Assembly (NCBI GenBank): GCA_023138975.1
Contig: JAGLON010000012.1
Location: 1 to 64,000, forward strand
Reading direction: 5' to 3'
DNA from: Candidatus Zixiibacteriota bacterium
Lineage (GTDB): Bacteria > Zixibacteria > MSB-5A5 > GN15 > JAAZOE01
DNA: 64,000 bases
The translations under genes and the position numbers were made by a program. Positions 28,846-37,852 of this stretch are shown here, piece by piece. Under the pieces are notes generated by a model. That model was not told the DNA's origin. It did not search any database and saw only the letters and a program-made list of their open reading frames with translations. Position 1 is the stretch's first letter; the number at the start of each line of letters is the position of its first letter.

Positions 28846-31041
28846 TTACCAAGTTAATTGCCAGTTCGGTTGTTCCGGAACCTGAATCTGACGGCGCAGA
28901 ATGATTCCGGAAGCATTGCCGGCGGTGATTGAATATGAATTTAATGCTGGGGAAAGTTTTGATGACGGTATCAGGTCCAGAGCGAAGTACCCGGTCGAAT
29001 CGGTAACGGCCATTCGTTTCAGAGGGCTAATGATAACCGCACTCATGCGTGTTCCACCTTCATTAAGAACCGCAGTTACAGTTACACCTTCGACAGGGCG
29101 GCCATCGATTCCATAGAGAAAACCATAGACTCGACACATTTCCGACACTGCCGGAAGTCCCGGATCGAATTGATATCCGGTCAAAGAATCACTTGCTGAC
29201 GCTGAGACGGTTAGTGAATCGATATGGCTGAGAATATACCCGGGAGTAAAACCGGTTATCATATAATTACCGGCATCAAGATTGAATCGGCAGTGCCCGT
29301 TTTGATCGGTTATTCCCGTTGCAATTAAGGCCTCACCAACAGTATTGAAAACTGACAATCTGACTGATGGTATAACCTGCGTATGGCCGCTGTCGAAGGC
29401 TGTTATTCTGACAGAATAAATACCCCCGCCCAAAGGTGATGATGATGCCCAGGATTTAGCCGAATCGCCGAATGATCCGGAGGTCCAGGCAGTATCTAAC
29501 GGATACCCCCAGAAAGACTTCACTAATTCATCACGAGAGATAATATCTAATGAAGCACCGTCGTCAGCGCTAATACTAACACCGTCTCCACCAGCGCCCT
29601 TGCCGAGAATCCGAACAGCATCCCCGCCCGCGCCGGAACCTCCGTCAATTTGAAGACCATGTTTATTCGGCTGAGAACCGGCTGAAATGTAAATACCATC
29701 ATCGGCTCTGCCGCGAATTCGAATACCGGGCCCGCTGTCGGAGCCATTGACTTCATCGCCGCCCATAAAATATGCTCCAGCCCCCGAATCGGTAGCTTCA
29801 CAGTACAACCCGGATTTTTCTTTGGAGCCGAAAAGAGCCATACCGTATCCGTCACTGGTCCAGCCGATAATTCCGTGCCCTGAGGTCAGACCTCCCCGAA
29901 AGTACGCTCCATGACCGGTTCCGGCGCTGGCAATATACGCTCCATGCCCACTCCCCGAACCTAACGCAAGAAAGGCCGTGTCACCCGGTTGGGTGCCAAC
30001 CAGTTTCAATCCTCTCAACTGCAGGATGGAATCCGGAGACGAGTACCGAATCATACCTGCCTTTATCAGAGTATCCGCTATCTGCGCTTTTGATAATCCC
30101 GAGGCTTGTCCCTGAAAAGAGATTGAATCGTCGATACGGGCAATAACCACGCCCGAAGCGTTGGTATCGGTCGGAGTACTGAAGCCGTAGATATTCCCAT
30201 ATACCTGACCATAGACCGACCCGGCGATATCTCCCGCAATATCACCACCTCCAATACCTCCGACACCCTGAATACCGTGACCGCCTCCGATAACGCCACC
30301 CTCGCCTTTGATGCCTTCGCCGGAACCATCACCAAGAGCAAGCAGTCCCGAACCGTTTCCACCGGAAGACTCAAAGACGACCGCCGTTCCACTGCTGTTG
30401 AGAACATTGATTGAGGCGCTATCTCCATTCGTGCCGTTAATCTTCAAGCGTGACAGAGTCAGTTGGCTTCCTCCGGTGCCGTCGAGCATAGATTCAAGAT
30501 TATCGGCGGCATTTAAATCTCCGGAAACTCGATATAGATTGACATCCGGTATGCGCAGGTTGATAGAATCAAGCGCAACAGTCATGGAATCAAGGATTTC
30601 TGATATCATTTCCAGTTGCGCGCTCAGGTGTGACTCTGTAATTTGAAACCGGGTCACGTAACAATTGATAAATTGGGGACTGTTTTTCTTGGCACAGAAG
30701 CGTAGTTCATACGAACCGGATCGTCCGGTCCCGTCAATGTTCTGGATCGCTTCCCCAAAGGTATAGTTCCAGCCAGTGATAGCGGTAAGAAACGAGTCAA
30801 TCGGGAACCCGCTCGTACTTTGTGTCCCCGATTGAGCGAACACCGAATCACCTGAGGGACCGATAACCGCAACACTGAAAGAGTCGGGTGCCTGCAGCAG
30901 TGGATTGCCGAGTGAATCGGTTAAGAATACCGAAACCGCTATCGAATCCTCAGATGATGTTCCGTTGGATACGATCTGAGCCCTTCCTAACGAAAAAGGC
31001 ATCAGGATAAGCAGTATGGCAAAAAAGATAATCTTTTTCAT
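28846..31041 (-). CDS. Secreted glycine-rich fibre-like protein
   Basis: The 731-residue product begins with a clear Sec signal peptide (MKKIIFFAILLILM, cleaved near RAQ). A beta-rich domain (about 25-150) is followed by a helical stretch, then a long Gly/Asp/Ser-rich segment (about 210-500) with repeats such as GDGSGEGIKGEGG and GSGSGHGAYIAS that resemble tail-fibre or trimeric adhesin shafts. Residues 560-720 hold carboxypeptidase-regulatory-like (CNA-B/SdrD-like) folds with GHCRFNLDAGNYMITGF and TDSTGYFALDL. GAGG precedes the ATG. A signal peptide is unusual for a virion protein, so it may be a cell-surface fibre encoded in the phage cassette. Confidence 0.7.
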   Translation of the reverse strand: MKKIIFFAILLILMPFSLGRAQIVSNGTSSEDSIAVSVFLTDSLGNPLLQAPDSFSVAVIGPSGDSVFAQSGTQSTSGFPIDSFLTAITGWNYTFGEAIQNIDGTGRSGSYELRFCAKKNSPQFINCYVTRFQITESHLSAQLEMISEILDSMTVALDSINLRIPDVNLYRVSGDLNAADNLESMLDGTGGSQLTLSRLKINGTNGDSASINVLNSSGTAVVFESSGGNGSGLLALGDGSGEGIKGEGGVIGGGHGIQGVGGIGGGDIAGDIAGSVYGQVYGNIYGFSTPTDTNASGVVIARIDDSISFQGQASGLSKAQIADTLIKAGMIRYSSPDSILQLRGLKLVGTQPGDTAFLALGSGSGHGAYIASAGTGHGAYFRGGLTSGHGIIGWTSDGYGMALFGSKEKSGLYCEATDSGAGAYFMGGDEVNGSDSGPGIRIRGRADDGIYISAGSQPNKHGLQIDGGSGAGGDAVRILGKGAGGDGVSISADDGASLDIISRDELVKSFWGYPLDTAWTSGSFGDSAKSWASSSPLGGGIYSVRITAFDSGHTQVIPSVRLSVFNTVGEALIATGITDQNGHCRFNLDAGNYMITGFTPGYILSHIDSLTVSASASDSLTGYQFDPGLPAVSEMCRVYGFLYGIDGRPVEGVTVTAVLNEGGTRMSAVIISPLKRMAVTDSTGYFALDLIPSSKLSPALNSYSITAGNASGIILRRQIQVPEQPNWQLTW

Positions 31042-31071
31042 ATAAACCTCATAGATATCTCATTGTAAGTT

Positions 31072-31845
31072 TTATTTACAGATCATCGCTCGCCTGCGAA
31101 GCAGAGATGCTGAATCGTTTGACGATACCGAATAAAATGTTATTTCCGGACCATAGGTATTGTCGAGATAGTCGACCTGCTGAAATATTATTAGTGTATT
31201 TCCGCTTCCATAGCTACCCCCTACCCGGCCGATTAAGAAAAGTCCGAAATTACTTCTTGAACTGTTGAGAATAGAATCAATGGCCAGCGAATCAAGAGCA
31301 ATTTTGTAACGCTGATTAGTGCCTTCAGAGCCTGTCCAGGAAAAGGTACCGATGATGTCTGATGAATAATCTCCGCCGGAAGTGGTCCAGAGCGAATCAT
31401 CGGCAGTGTCATCGTCGAAATATGACAGCCAGGTCATCTCGCCGTTTTCGGCATCGGATGTCGCGGTATTGTTTCCGGTATAGGCGGCCGCATCTCTAGT
31501 GCACCAGAAAATATCCAGCGTATCGGGATCGCCATCGATTGAGGAAACATATAACGAAAGAGTGCAGGCTTGACAAGAGGTAATATTTCCCGGTATATCG
31601 AACCAAAGATAAGCCCGGCGAATAGAGTAGGGATAATCGTCATCTTTCCAGCCGACCGGCAAAATTGAAGCCCCGCCATAGTTGTCGTCTCCGCCAAAGC
31701 GATTCTGAATATAAGTGTCATTGATACGGCTTGTGCCGGAGATAGTAGAATCGGCCGCGGAGATTAGTGACGGCAACCCCGCATTAATCATAAGCAACAA
31801 GACCGATGCCAGAACGGACAATGTCCTGAGACTAATCCTGCTCAT
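31072..31845 (-). CDS. Secreted DNRLRE-type beta-sandwich protein
   Basis: I start the gene at ATG 31845, which follows GAGGAA and yields a signal peptide (LRTLSVLASVLLLMINAG); the longer frame to 31935 would add a polar extension. The mature protein shows the DNRLRE pattern: an N-terminal DTYIQNRFGGDDNYGG, then RRAYLWFDIPG and a beta-rich body. DNRLRE domains are extracellular fibre or stalk modules. The gene overlaps its upstream neighbour by 14 bases and precedes the fibre-like gene by about 30, so the two exported proteins are likely co-expressed. Confidence 0.7.
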   Translation of the reverse strand: MSRISLRTLSVLASVLLLMINAGLPSLISAADSTISGTSRINDTYIQNRFGGDDNYGGASILPVGWKDDDYPYSIRRAYLWFDIPGNITSCQACTLSLYVSSIDGDPDTLDIFWCTRDAAAYTGNNTATSDAENGEMTWLSYFDDDTADDSLWTTSGGDYSSDIIGTFSWTGSEGTNQRYKIALDSLAIDSILNSSRSNFGLFLIGRVGGSYGSGNTLIIFQQVDYLDNTYGPEITFYSVSSNDSASLLRRRAMICK

Positions 31846-32080
31846 GGGACAATTCCTCGCGCCGTATTTGCTCAATGAGTTTCCAGAATTTTTCTTCTGC
31901 TCCGGAATCGGATGAGATTTTTTTCTGCAGTTCAATGATTTTCAAGAGTTCACCTACTTTCGGTTGGAATTTCTTGGTTTTGAAAAATTTAAGCAGTTCA
32001 TCTGTGTATTCATGTTTGATTTTATCTAACCGCTCGACATCAGAAGCAAACTTTTCTGACTCACTTTTCTCAGTATCCAC
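31832..32080 (-). CDS. Small helical protein of the phage cassette, unknown
   Basis: This 82-residue protein is charged and almost entirely helical by appearance (ESEKFASDVERLDKIKHEY, later LKIIELQKKI). It starts with GTG 32080, sharing one base with the TAG of the previous gene, and overlaps the next gene by 14 bases. Size, position after the connector-like genes and composition would fit a tail-assembly chaperone or scaffold, but I recognise no family. Confidence 0.55.
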   Translation of the reverse strand: MDTEKSESEKFASDVERLDKIKHEYTDELLKFFKTKKFQPKVGELLKIIELQKKISSDSGAEEKFWKLIEQIRREELSHEQD

Positions 32081-32454
32081 TATTTTCCCATTTCGAATAT
32101 GAGCAGATCGACAAGAGCCGGAGCCGAATCGGAATCTTTTCGGGCTATAGAAAAACAGCTGTCTCCGTCAACCGACTTGATAAATGCACCTAAGCTGCTC
32201 TTGGGAATGATTACAATTACCGGACGGACAATACTCGTCGGAAGGCTGTTACCGCGATAATCCAGCAGATCGGAAAATTTAATCTGCTGATTCTGTCCTC
32301 CGAGCGATATCCTCCAAAGCCCTAAGCGTTTGTCCGAAGCAATCTGTTCAACAATCGCCAGAGAAATATCCGCATCCCGGTCGGCTCCCCAGACCGCGAG
32401 ATTAGTAACCAGCCAAGCCCGGCGGCTCCTGAGATATGCAAGAGTTGTATTCAT
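32080..32454 (-). CDS. Phage-cassette protein of unknown function
   Basis: The ATG at 32454 follows GGAG and gives a 124-residue protein (MNTTLAYLRSRRAWLV). A longer frame to 32505 would overlap the previous gene. The product is mixed alpha/beta with ISLGGQNQQIKFSDLLDYRG in the middle and a hydrophobic C-terminal half. Small proteins of this size between connector and tail genes are often neck or tail-terminator proteins, but I see no recognisable motif and make no assignment. Confidence 0.6.
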   Translation of the reverse strand: MNTTLAYLRSRRAWLVTNLAVWGADRDADISLAIVEQIASDKRLGLWRISLGGQNQQIKFSDLLDYRGNSLPTSIVRPVIVIIPKSSLGAFIKSVDGDSCFSIARKDSDSAPALVDLLIFEMGK

Positions 32455-32467
32455 AAGTCTTTCTCCA

Positions 32468-33274
32468 CTATATTCGTTCAGGTGAGTGTAATACCGGCGT
32501 ATCACGGCGATACCAGCTAAGCAGGCGCATGGCGGTTTCCCGATACGAAGCCGCCAAATCCAGCCAATATGTGAGCGAGTTATTTCCTGAGGAAGCTGAC
32601 ATACTTGCTGCCGTATTACGGCTTATATATGACAAAGCCAAACAAGTGGCGGCTGTCTGCAAAGCCGGATCAATGCTATCGGTGTACTTGTCGTCAATCA
32701 GGAGAGAGATTTCCGCTTCGGCTTCAACAATGCACTGCTCTATTTCCGCATCGGAAAACTCCGAAGTACCTAATTGATAGTCAACAAGCAGTTCCTGGTT
32801 CTCCTCAATCGAACCGGAAGCCAATCGCCTCAGGCGGCCCCGCTCATAGTCAATAGCATAATCTAAATTGCGGTGATAGATTTGGTAGAAAACAGACCAA
32901 ACTGTTACCTTCTGGCCGCTTTGGATCGCGCCTTCGGAAATACGAGTGATTTCACCCTTCGTATAATCTACCGTGTAATCAGTGTTTTCCTGATAGACTC
33001 GTCCCAGCGATACACTATCGGCACAGGCAACTGTTCCTGCCGCCAGATATGAATGGTTCAATGATACGGACAAGTCGTAGAGTGTTACCTCCTCGGAATT
33101 CGGAACATGCTGTTCAACAGCTTTTACTTTTTCCGAAGAATCAGAGATACGCGCATGAGGGAGCTGAACCGATATGTCCGATGACAATCTCAGACTGAAA
33201 TCACGCATTGAGTCCGGTCCCGGATTGAGTTTATAGAGATGATTCCGAACGATACTGATATTGGTCAAATTCAT
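32468..33274 (-). CDS. Connector/tail-like structural protein with internal repeat
   Basis: The 268-residue protein contains two adjacent beta units of about 45 residues: YTVDYTKGEITRISEGAI then YAIDYERGRLRRLASGSI, each followed by a strand ending in VTVW or LLVDY. The C-terminal 90 residues are helical (FSDAEIEQCIVEAEAEI, then ALQTAATCLALSYISR), resembling the helical bundle of head-tail connector (gp6-like) proteins. Its place after the capsid gene suits an adaptor. It lies one base after the appendage-like gene. The function is inferred from context and shape only. Confidence 0.6.
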   Translation of the reverse strand: MNLTNISIVRNHLYKLNPGPDSMRDFSLRLSSDISVQLPHARISDSSEKVKAVEQHVPNSEEVTLYDLSVSLNHSYLAAGTVACADSVSLGRVYQENTDYTVDYTKGEITRISEGAIQSGQKVTVWSVFYQIYHRNLDYAIDYERGRLRRLASGSIEENQELLVDYQLGTSEFSDAEIEQCIVEAEAEISLLIDDKYTDSIDPALQTAATCLALSYISRNTAASMSASSGNNSLTYWLDLAASYRETAMRLLSWYRRDTPVLHSPERI

Positions 33275-33275
33275 A

Positions 33276-34688
33276 CTACACTCGCTGACTTATCATGTTT
33301 AAGGTTGATTGTGATGTTATTCTTGATCCTATGGGATTGACTGAAAACGGAGAGGAGACAGAGATAGCTACCCAGTACAGCGCACCACCCTCAATAACCC
33401 TTTTTTGCCAGTCGGTCGGGATTGACTGATAATCCTGCCACAAGAGCAATTCATGAGAGGCGGTTGTAAAATTCCAGTTACCTGAGGCAGGAGAAAACGT
33501 TTTCCAGGTTTGCCCATCGAAGTAGCGCCAAATCATTTCCCCGCCGGAACCGGCCGTAGAAAGATTGAAATTGAGAAAATGAAACGGCTCGTTCATACCG
33601 ATAAAAACAGCATCACCGGCATCAGACAGCATTGCTCCGGTATTTGGATGAGTGATATCTCCGGCTGTATTTGAACTTGCCTGAGCAGTCCGGTCAACTA
33701 AAGAGCCGGCTGACTCATCATAGACTAATAGTTTTGTAATGTATGACTTGCGAGAGTCTAAAGGTTCCGGTGCGCTAAAGGCCGCATCCTGCTGTCGGGA
33801 AAAGTAAACCTGATGGACTCCGTTCGATTCAAGAATGGCGAAGATCACATAGGCGATGCCGCTCTGATATGAAACAGACGGAAATACAACCGCCCCTGAC
33901 TGAATAACAACTTCGGCGCTCCAGACACTGCCGGAATGTTCCCGGAAGGTAAAGCCGTTGGCGCTGTTATAAACTACAGCGATACGGCCGTCGGCATTAA
34001 CCGCCGCAGAAAAATGATTATTAATACCGCTTCCGGTCGAGAGCATCTGGGTACTTTCCCACGTAGTCCCGGCCACGGCACGTCGGCGATAATAAAAACC
34101 GGTATCGACAACTGAATAAAGCAAATATACAAGTCCGCCGCTTTCACGAAGTATTGCGGTCACATTGGCACTTCCTGAATGAAGAGTAGTTCCCGGATCG
34201 GATGTTGCCCCCCAGGTTTGACCATCGTCTGAGGATTCTTTGAAATTGACATAGTAATTTCCTCCGGCCAGACGGGAAAACGCTAAACCGATGTTGCCTG
34301 ATGAGAGTTTGAGAATCACAGGAGCGGTGTTATCATCGGCACTATAGACTGTTACCGGAGTTCCAGCCGTCCAGACGCCATTATTCAAAGTCAGTTTAAC
34401 ATACCCGACATCCAGACTCGAATTGATGATATAGGCAATATAGATATTACCATCATCATCCATACAGGCATCAAATCCAGTATCCGCTGAATCTGAAACA
34501 ATTGCCGTTGGACTGGAAAATTGGTCGAAGGGAGCATCGGCAGAGACCAATGATATTGTGTGCGCTGCCGAGGCATAGACAATCGCGGTTCGATTTGTAA
34601 ACGAACCGCTCGGAATCGAAAATATCTTTTGATGTCCAGACAATCCCAAAGGAGCGGCGGCGGTTGAGTTGGCAATAAAATTATCCAT
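33276..34688 (-). CDS. Beta-propeller virion-appendage-like protein
   Basis: In 470 residues there are repeated blades of the sialidase/BNR type, for example DACMDDDGNIYIAYI, RIAVVYNSANGFTF and FSAAVNADGRIAVVYN. The last 100 residues (MIWRYFDGQTWKTF, then LLLWQDYQSIPTDWQ and GALYWVAISV) match a domain seen in phage baseplate and structural proteins. No signal peptide is present, unlike the distal fibre genes. GAGG lies before the ATG at 34688. It is likely a receptor-binding or decoration appendage. Catalytic sialidase residues cannot be identified by eye. Confidence 0.65.
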   Translation of the reverse strand: MDNFIANSTAAAPLGLSGHQKIFSIPSGSFTNRTAIVYASAAHTISLVSADAPFDQFSSPTAIVSDSADTGFDACMDDDGNIYIAYIINSSLDVGYVKLTLNNGVWTAGTPVTVYSADDNTAPVILKLSSGNIGLAFSRLAGGNYYVNFKESSDDGQTWGATSDPGTTLHSGSANVTAILRESGGLVYLLYSVVDTGFYYRRRAVAGTTWESTQMLSTGSGINNHFSAAVNADGRIAVVYNSANGFTFREHSGSVWSAEVVIQSGAVVFPSVSYQSGIAYVIFAILESNGVHQVYFSRQQDAAFSAPEPLDSRKSYITKLLVYDESAGSLVDRTAQASSNTAGDITHPNTGAMLSDAGDAVFIGMNEPFHFLNFNLSTAGSGGEMIWRYFDGQTWKTFSPASGNWNFTTASHELLLWQDYQSIPTDWQKRVIEGGALYWVAISVSSPFSVNPIGSRITSQSTLNMISQRV

Positions 34689-34734
34689 ATGTCCTCAAAA
34701 AAATGCCCGGCCGGTATTGGCCGGGCAGTACAGA

Positions 34735-35838
34735 TTAATAATTGTAATCAAGAGTCGCCGAAGCATCGGCAACGACTTTGGCGTACGAGACTGATTCGGA
34801 GATAACCGCTTCCTCGAATTTCTGATCGATTATCTTATCGAACTCAACCATCAGAGGCTGACTAATAACTTCCTCGACGGCAAAGCGTGAATCAAGACCG
34901 ATAATTAAATCGGATGAGACATTATCGCATCTTATCAGGGTCGCACCGAGGGGTGTAAAGAGCTCGCCCGTACGGCCAAATCGATAACCGGCCAGCGGGT
35001 CTTTGAATTCATCAAGCGCGAGAATGGTTTTCATGCTGTCGATATGGCAGATGATATGATTCATTTCAAAGGGCGAGAACTCAGCCCAGAGTTTAACTAA
35101 ATCAGCATAGGTCAACGAGCCACTTGTGGCTGAATTGATGGTTGAAGCAGCGTTGTCATTGCCGTCTCCGTTAATCAGCGTATTTACGACCAGCGCGATT
35201 TTGTCGGTCTGGATTTTGAAACCGATGTACCACAGGAGGACTTTAAACTGAGCCGTACTGCGATGCCGAAGGGCCTTGTATGATGTCTTGAGCGCCAGAC
35301 CATAATCGCGCACATTGATCGAGTGTTTCTGCTCGGTGACTGTCAACGCGGGGATTTCAGCCCCTTCCCCAACCGGACGAAGGGAGAAGTTTTCGGTGTC
35401 GGAAGTATCAATATAGAAAGGCGTATAACGGTTGCTGTTCACGACGGTACTGCCGGACAGCAAACGATCTAACTCAGGGCGCATTTGCTGGCCTTTTCTT
35501 ACTTCCCTCAGGATAAACTCAGGCATAAGCGCCGGGGCGTTCTTATAGAATAAATCAACGGTGCTGCTGTTTTTGCCACTGATTCTAACACCGCTCAAGG
35601 CTAATTGACGCTCAAAGGCATCCAGAGGACTGCCAACGGGGCTGGGGTCATAATCGTCAGTCTCAAGCAGTTCACTAAGCGACATACCTCGTGACTGAGC
35701 CTCAAGATAGGATTCGCGGCTGACTTCGATTTCCGATGCGCGCGACAAATCAAGAGGCCCAATAAGTTTTTCGTCTTCCTCCGCAAGCTCTAAAAAGCCT
35801 GTTCCGGAGGGACTATTTAAAAATCTATCAAGATCCAT
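34735..35838 (-). CDS. Major capsid protein, HK97 fold
   Basis: The 367-residue protein shows the pattern of HK97-type capsid proteins: a helical, charged N-terminal region (residues about 1-110) that may be the delta scaffold removed by the protease, then the E-loop/P-domain segment EGAEIPALTVTEQKHSI and DYGLALKTSYKAL, and the A-domain with HIICHIDSMKTIL and FTPLGATLIR. AAAGGAG precedes ATG 35838. It lies directly downstream of a decoration-like gene. Capsomers would package DNA through the portal at 41421. Cleavage and cross-linking sites cannot be assigned. Confidence 0.85.
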   Translation of the reverse strand: MDLDRFLNSPSGTGFLELAEEDEKLIGPLDLSRASEIEVSRESYLEAQSRGMSLSELLETDDYDPSPVGSPLDAFERQLALSGVRISGKNSSTVDLFYKNAPALMPEFILREVRKGQQMRPELDRLLSGSTVVNSNRYTPFYIDTSDTENFSLRPVGEGAEIPALTVTEQKHSINVRDYGLALKTSYKALRHRSTAQFKVLLWYIGFKIQTDKIALVVNTLINGDGNDNAASTINSATSGSLTYADLVKLWAEFSPFEMNHIICHIDSMKTILALDEFKDPLAGYRFGRTGELFTPLGATLIRCDNVSSDLIIGLDSRFAVEEVISQPLMVEFDKIIDQKFEEAVISESVSYAKVVADASATLDYNY

Positions 35839-35848
35839 ATTTTCTCCT

Positions 35849-36271
35849 TTATTGTAGTATGAGAGTGCACGAGCTGGAACCGTTTACAGCGAGGACGGTA
35901 CCGCGGGCGATGTTGCCTCCGGCCGGATCATCTCCGGTTAACGCCGGAGCCTGACGCACGGAACCGGAAGCTCCACCAACTACCCGGTCACCTACCGACG
36001 GTATCGTCGCCGAAACCGGTATGGTGCAGATACCTCCGATCTGAACCGTAGCCAAACGTTCGCCGTCATCGGCATCGGATAAAGTCAGTGCGATCAGTTT
36101 ACCAAGCACAATTGATCCGGATGATACCGGACCGATTTCATAGTTTCCGGTCAGCGTGACCGCTTGTCCGATATTGACATTTTTTAGATTGTCCGTGTCA
36201 CCGGTCTGATTGACATTAAAAGTCGCGTAAACCGGATGTATTGTTTCAAGATTATGGGCACGAATAGTCAC
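35849..36271 (-). CDS. Head decoration-like protein
   Basis: The 140-residue beta-rich protein ends with GDRVVGGASGSVRQAP and GTVLAVNGSSSCTLIL, a pattern found in DUF2190 and similar capsid-stabilising proteins. It starts at GTG 36271 behind AAGGAG and ends 10 bases before the capsid gene, the usual position of a decoration protein. Such proteins sit on the outside of the shell at symmetry axes. Confidence 0.65.
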   Translation of the reverse strand: MTIRAHNLETIHPVYATFNVNQTGDTDNLKNVNIGQAVTLTGNYEIGPVSSGSIVLGKLIALTLSDADDGERLATVQIGGICTIPVSATIPSVGDRVVGGASGSVRQAPALTGDDPAGGNIARGTVLAVNGSSSCTLILQ

Positions 36272-36353
36272 ATCGTCTCCTTTCGATTTAGTTTAATTGG
36301 CTGGTTATTGAAAACTCTGGCCGGGATGCCGGGCGTCCGGTTCCCTCAAAGGT

Positions 36354-36785
36354 TTATGATTTATAGGTCTCAAGTTCAGATTTTTGGTGTACACTTGGCC
36401 GCAATGACTGCTCCTTGACACGCTTAGAAAGACGTTTCAGTTGATATGTGATATCTCCGAGCGAATTAATCAAAGAAAGAATCGGCGTCTCGTCAGAAGT
36501 AGATACTTCTTTGTATCCGGTTTCGACTCGATAGAGAAACTTTCCGGCCCTCTTCAGGGAGTTGATGCGACCAACAAACCATTTGCGGGCTGTTCTTAAT
36601 TCCTTTTCCATATCATCACAAATCTTGAGGCGATTTACCGTTTCGCCGATAACCTTTCGCATTTTATCTATGTCAAGTCGTTCTAGTGAGCCCCGGTCGG
36701 AATCATCATTGTCATCCGGCGCATGCAGTTCATTGACTATATCAAGCAGTTCACACCTGAGTCTCTCGTTAATTTTTTGCGCCAT
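36354..36785 (-). CDS. Helical protein of the capsid cassette, scaffold-like
   Basis: ATG 36785 follows AAAGGA and yields 143 residues; a frame to 36821 is longer but lacks a ribosome site. The protein is mostly charged helix (KMRKVIGETVNRLKIC, then EKELRTARKWFVGRI) with a short loop. It overlaps the previous gene by 17 bases. A scaffold or small-terminase-like role would fit position and composition, but no helix-turn-helix or known motif is visible. Confidence 0.55.
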   Translation of the reverse strand: MAQKINERLRCELLDIVNELHAPDDNDDSDRGSLERLDIDKMRKVIGETVNRLKICDDMEKELRTARKWFVGRINSLKRAGKFLYRVETGYKEVSTSDETPILSLINSLGDITYQLKRLSKRVKEQSLRPSVHQKSELETYKS

Positions 36786-37083
36786 CTGAATTCCTTTCAA
36801 TACTATGGTTTCGCCGCTCATTTCGAGTGAGGAGCCGATTATCGATAGAGTTTAGCAAATCGTTTATTTCCTCTCTAGTAATAATCGCTTGTTCCAGTTT
36901 TACCTCAATTCTTGTAAGTTTTTTGTCGAGCAGAAGCATATCAGCTTGATTGGCTTTGCTTGACAAAGCCGTCTTGAGACTGTCGATAGTTGACAGATGG
37001 GTGGTTAACAGATATCCCAGTGTCATAAGTATCATCAGTACACTTTGGATTGATTTAATCTTTTCCAGCATTATCTGACGCAT
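36769..37083 (-). CDS. Small membrane protein with coiled coil
   Basis: The 104-residue protein has one N-terminal membrane segment (SVLMILMTLGYLLTTH, residues about 14-30) followed by a coiled coil (residues 35-95: MLLLDKKLTRIEVKLEQA). AAGGA precedes its ATG. The plan resembles phage-encoded holin or spanin-like small proteins and also bacterial membrane tethers. It lies between the protease and capsid genes, an unusual place for a lysis gene. Function unknown. Confidence 0.55.
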   Translation of the reverse strand: MRQIMLEKIKSIQSVLMILMTLGYLLTTHLSTIDSLKTALSSKANQADMLLLDKKLTRIEVKLEQAIITREEINDLLNSIDNRLLTRNERRNHSIERNSDGAKN

Positions 37084-37147
37084 TGTTTCATCCTTAGTTT
37101 TTAATTGACTTAGCGCCTCGAAAGAGGCATACCTCTATTGGAGGAAA

Positions 37148-37852
37148 ATGATGATGCGTATACTTATTTTTGTTTCTATATGTTTGTTCACTGTCGCGGT
37201 ATTCGGCTGCAGCAACTCATCGGATCCGGTGGCGCCAACGAATCTGGCCAGCGGTGCTGATTTGATGGGACTCCGGACCAATCACACTCTTCGTTATGTG
37301 ATTTATGACAGCACCTCAATTTATTTTCCCTATTATTCAATTGAGGTTGATACCTCTGAAACCCAAATGCGAATCACCGGCGGAGCAGGTGGAACAGTCG
37401 AACTGGCCTTTGACAATATCCCACAGGCTCTACTCACAATTGACAACATCGGCGTGCTGCTTTCAGGGCAGATTATTCCCAACGCAAATCCCCCGGATAC
37501 TAATTACTTTTATCCAACGCCGGTTCTTATTCCGCAGTCATACACCGTCGGGACTATCCAGGCATCCACATCGCCTCCCTTCGCAATTGATTCCGCCGAA
37601 AAGAAACTGACTATGTTCTTTCTCAATTATGGCTATTACACCGAGAGAATATTCATGGGATTGGAAGATATTGTCTTGCCCATCAGTTCCTATAACGCAT
37701 ATCATTTTCAATCCGATATCTTCATCGATGATAATGCCGCGACTCCTTTGATGACCGCTCATGAATATTATGCTCCCGGCGTCGGGCTGGTTAAAATGGA
37801 ACTGCAGGCTGCCGGAACCAGACGGATTATAGTTCTCCTGGAAGATAATTAA
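37148..37852 (+). CDS. Lipoprotein gene inserted on the opposite strand of the cassette
   Basis: The product (234 residues) starts with a signal peptide ending in a lipobox, VAVFGC near residue 21, so it should be a membrane lipoprotein. The rest is beta-rich with no recognised domain; it holds repeated Tyr-rich stretches such as YYSIEVDTSETQM. GGAGG precedes the ATG at 37148 (the ATG at 37151 is also possible). It is divergent from the 36769-37083 gene and its 3' end overlaps the protease gene by 26 bases. A plus-strand cargo gene in a minus-strand morphogenesis cluster is typical of a moron gene. Confidence 0.8.
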   Translation: MMMRILIFVSICLFTVAVFGCSNSSDPVAPTNLASGADLMGLRTNHTLRYVIYDSTSIYFPYYSIEVDTSETQMRITGGAGGTVELAFDNIPQALLTIDNIGVLLSGQIIPNANPPDTNYFYPTPVLIPQSYTVGTIQASTSPPFAIDSAEKKLTMFFLNYGYYTERIFMGLEDIVLPISSYNAYHFQSDIFIDDNAATPLMTAHEYYAPGVGLVKMELQAAGTRRIIVLLEDN

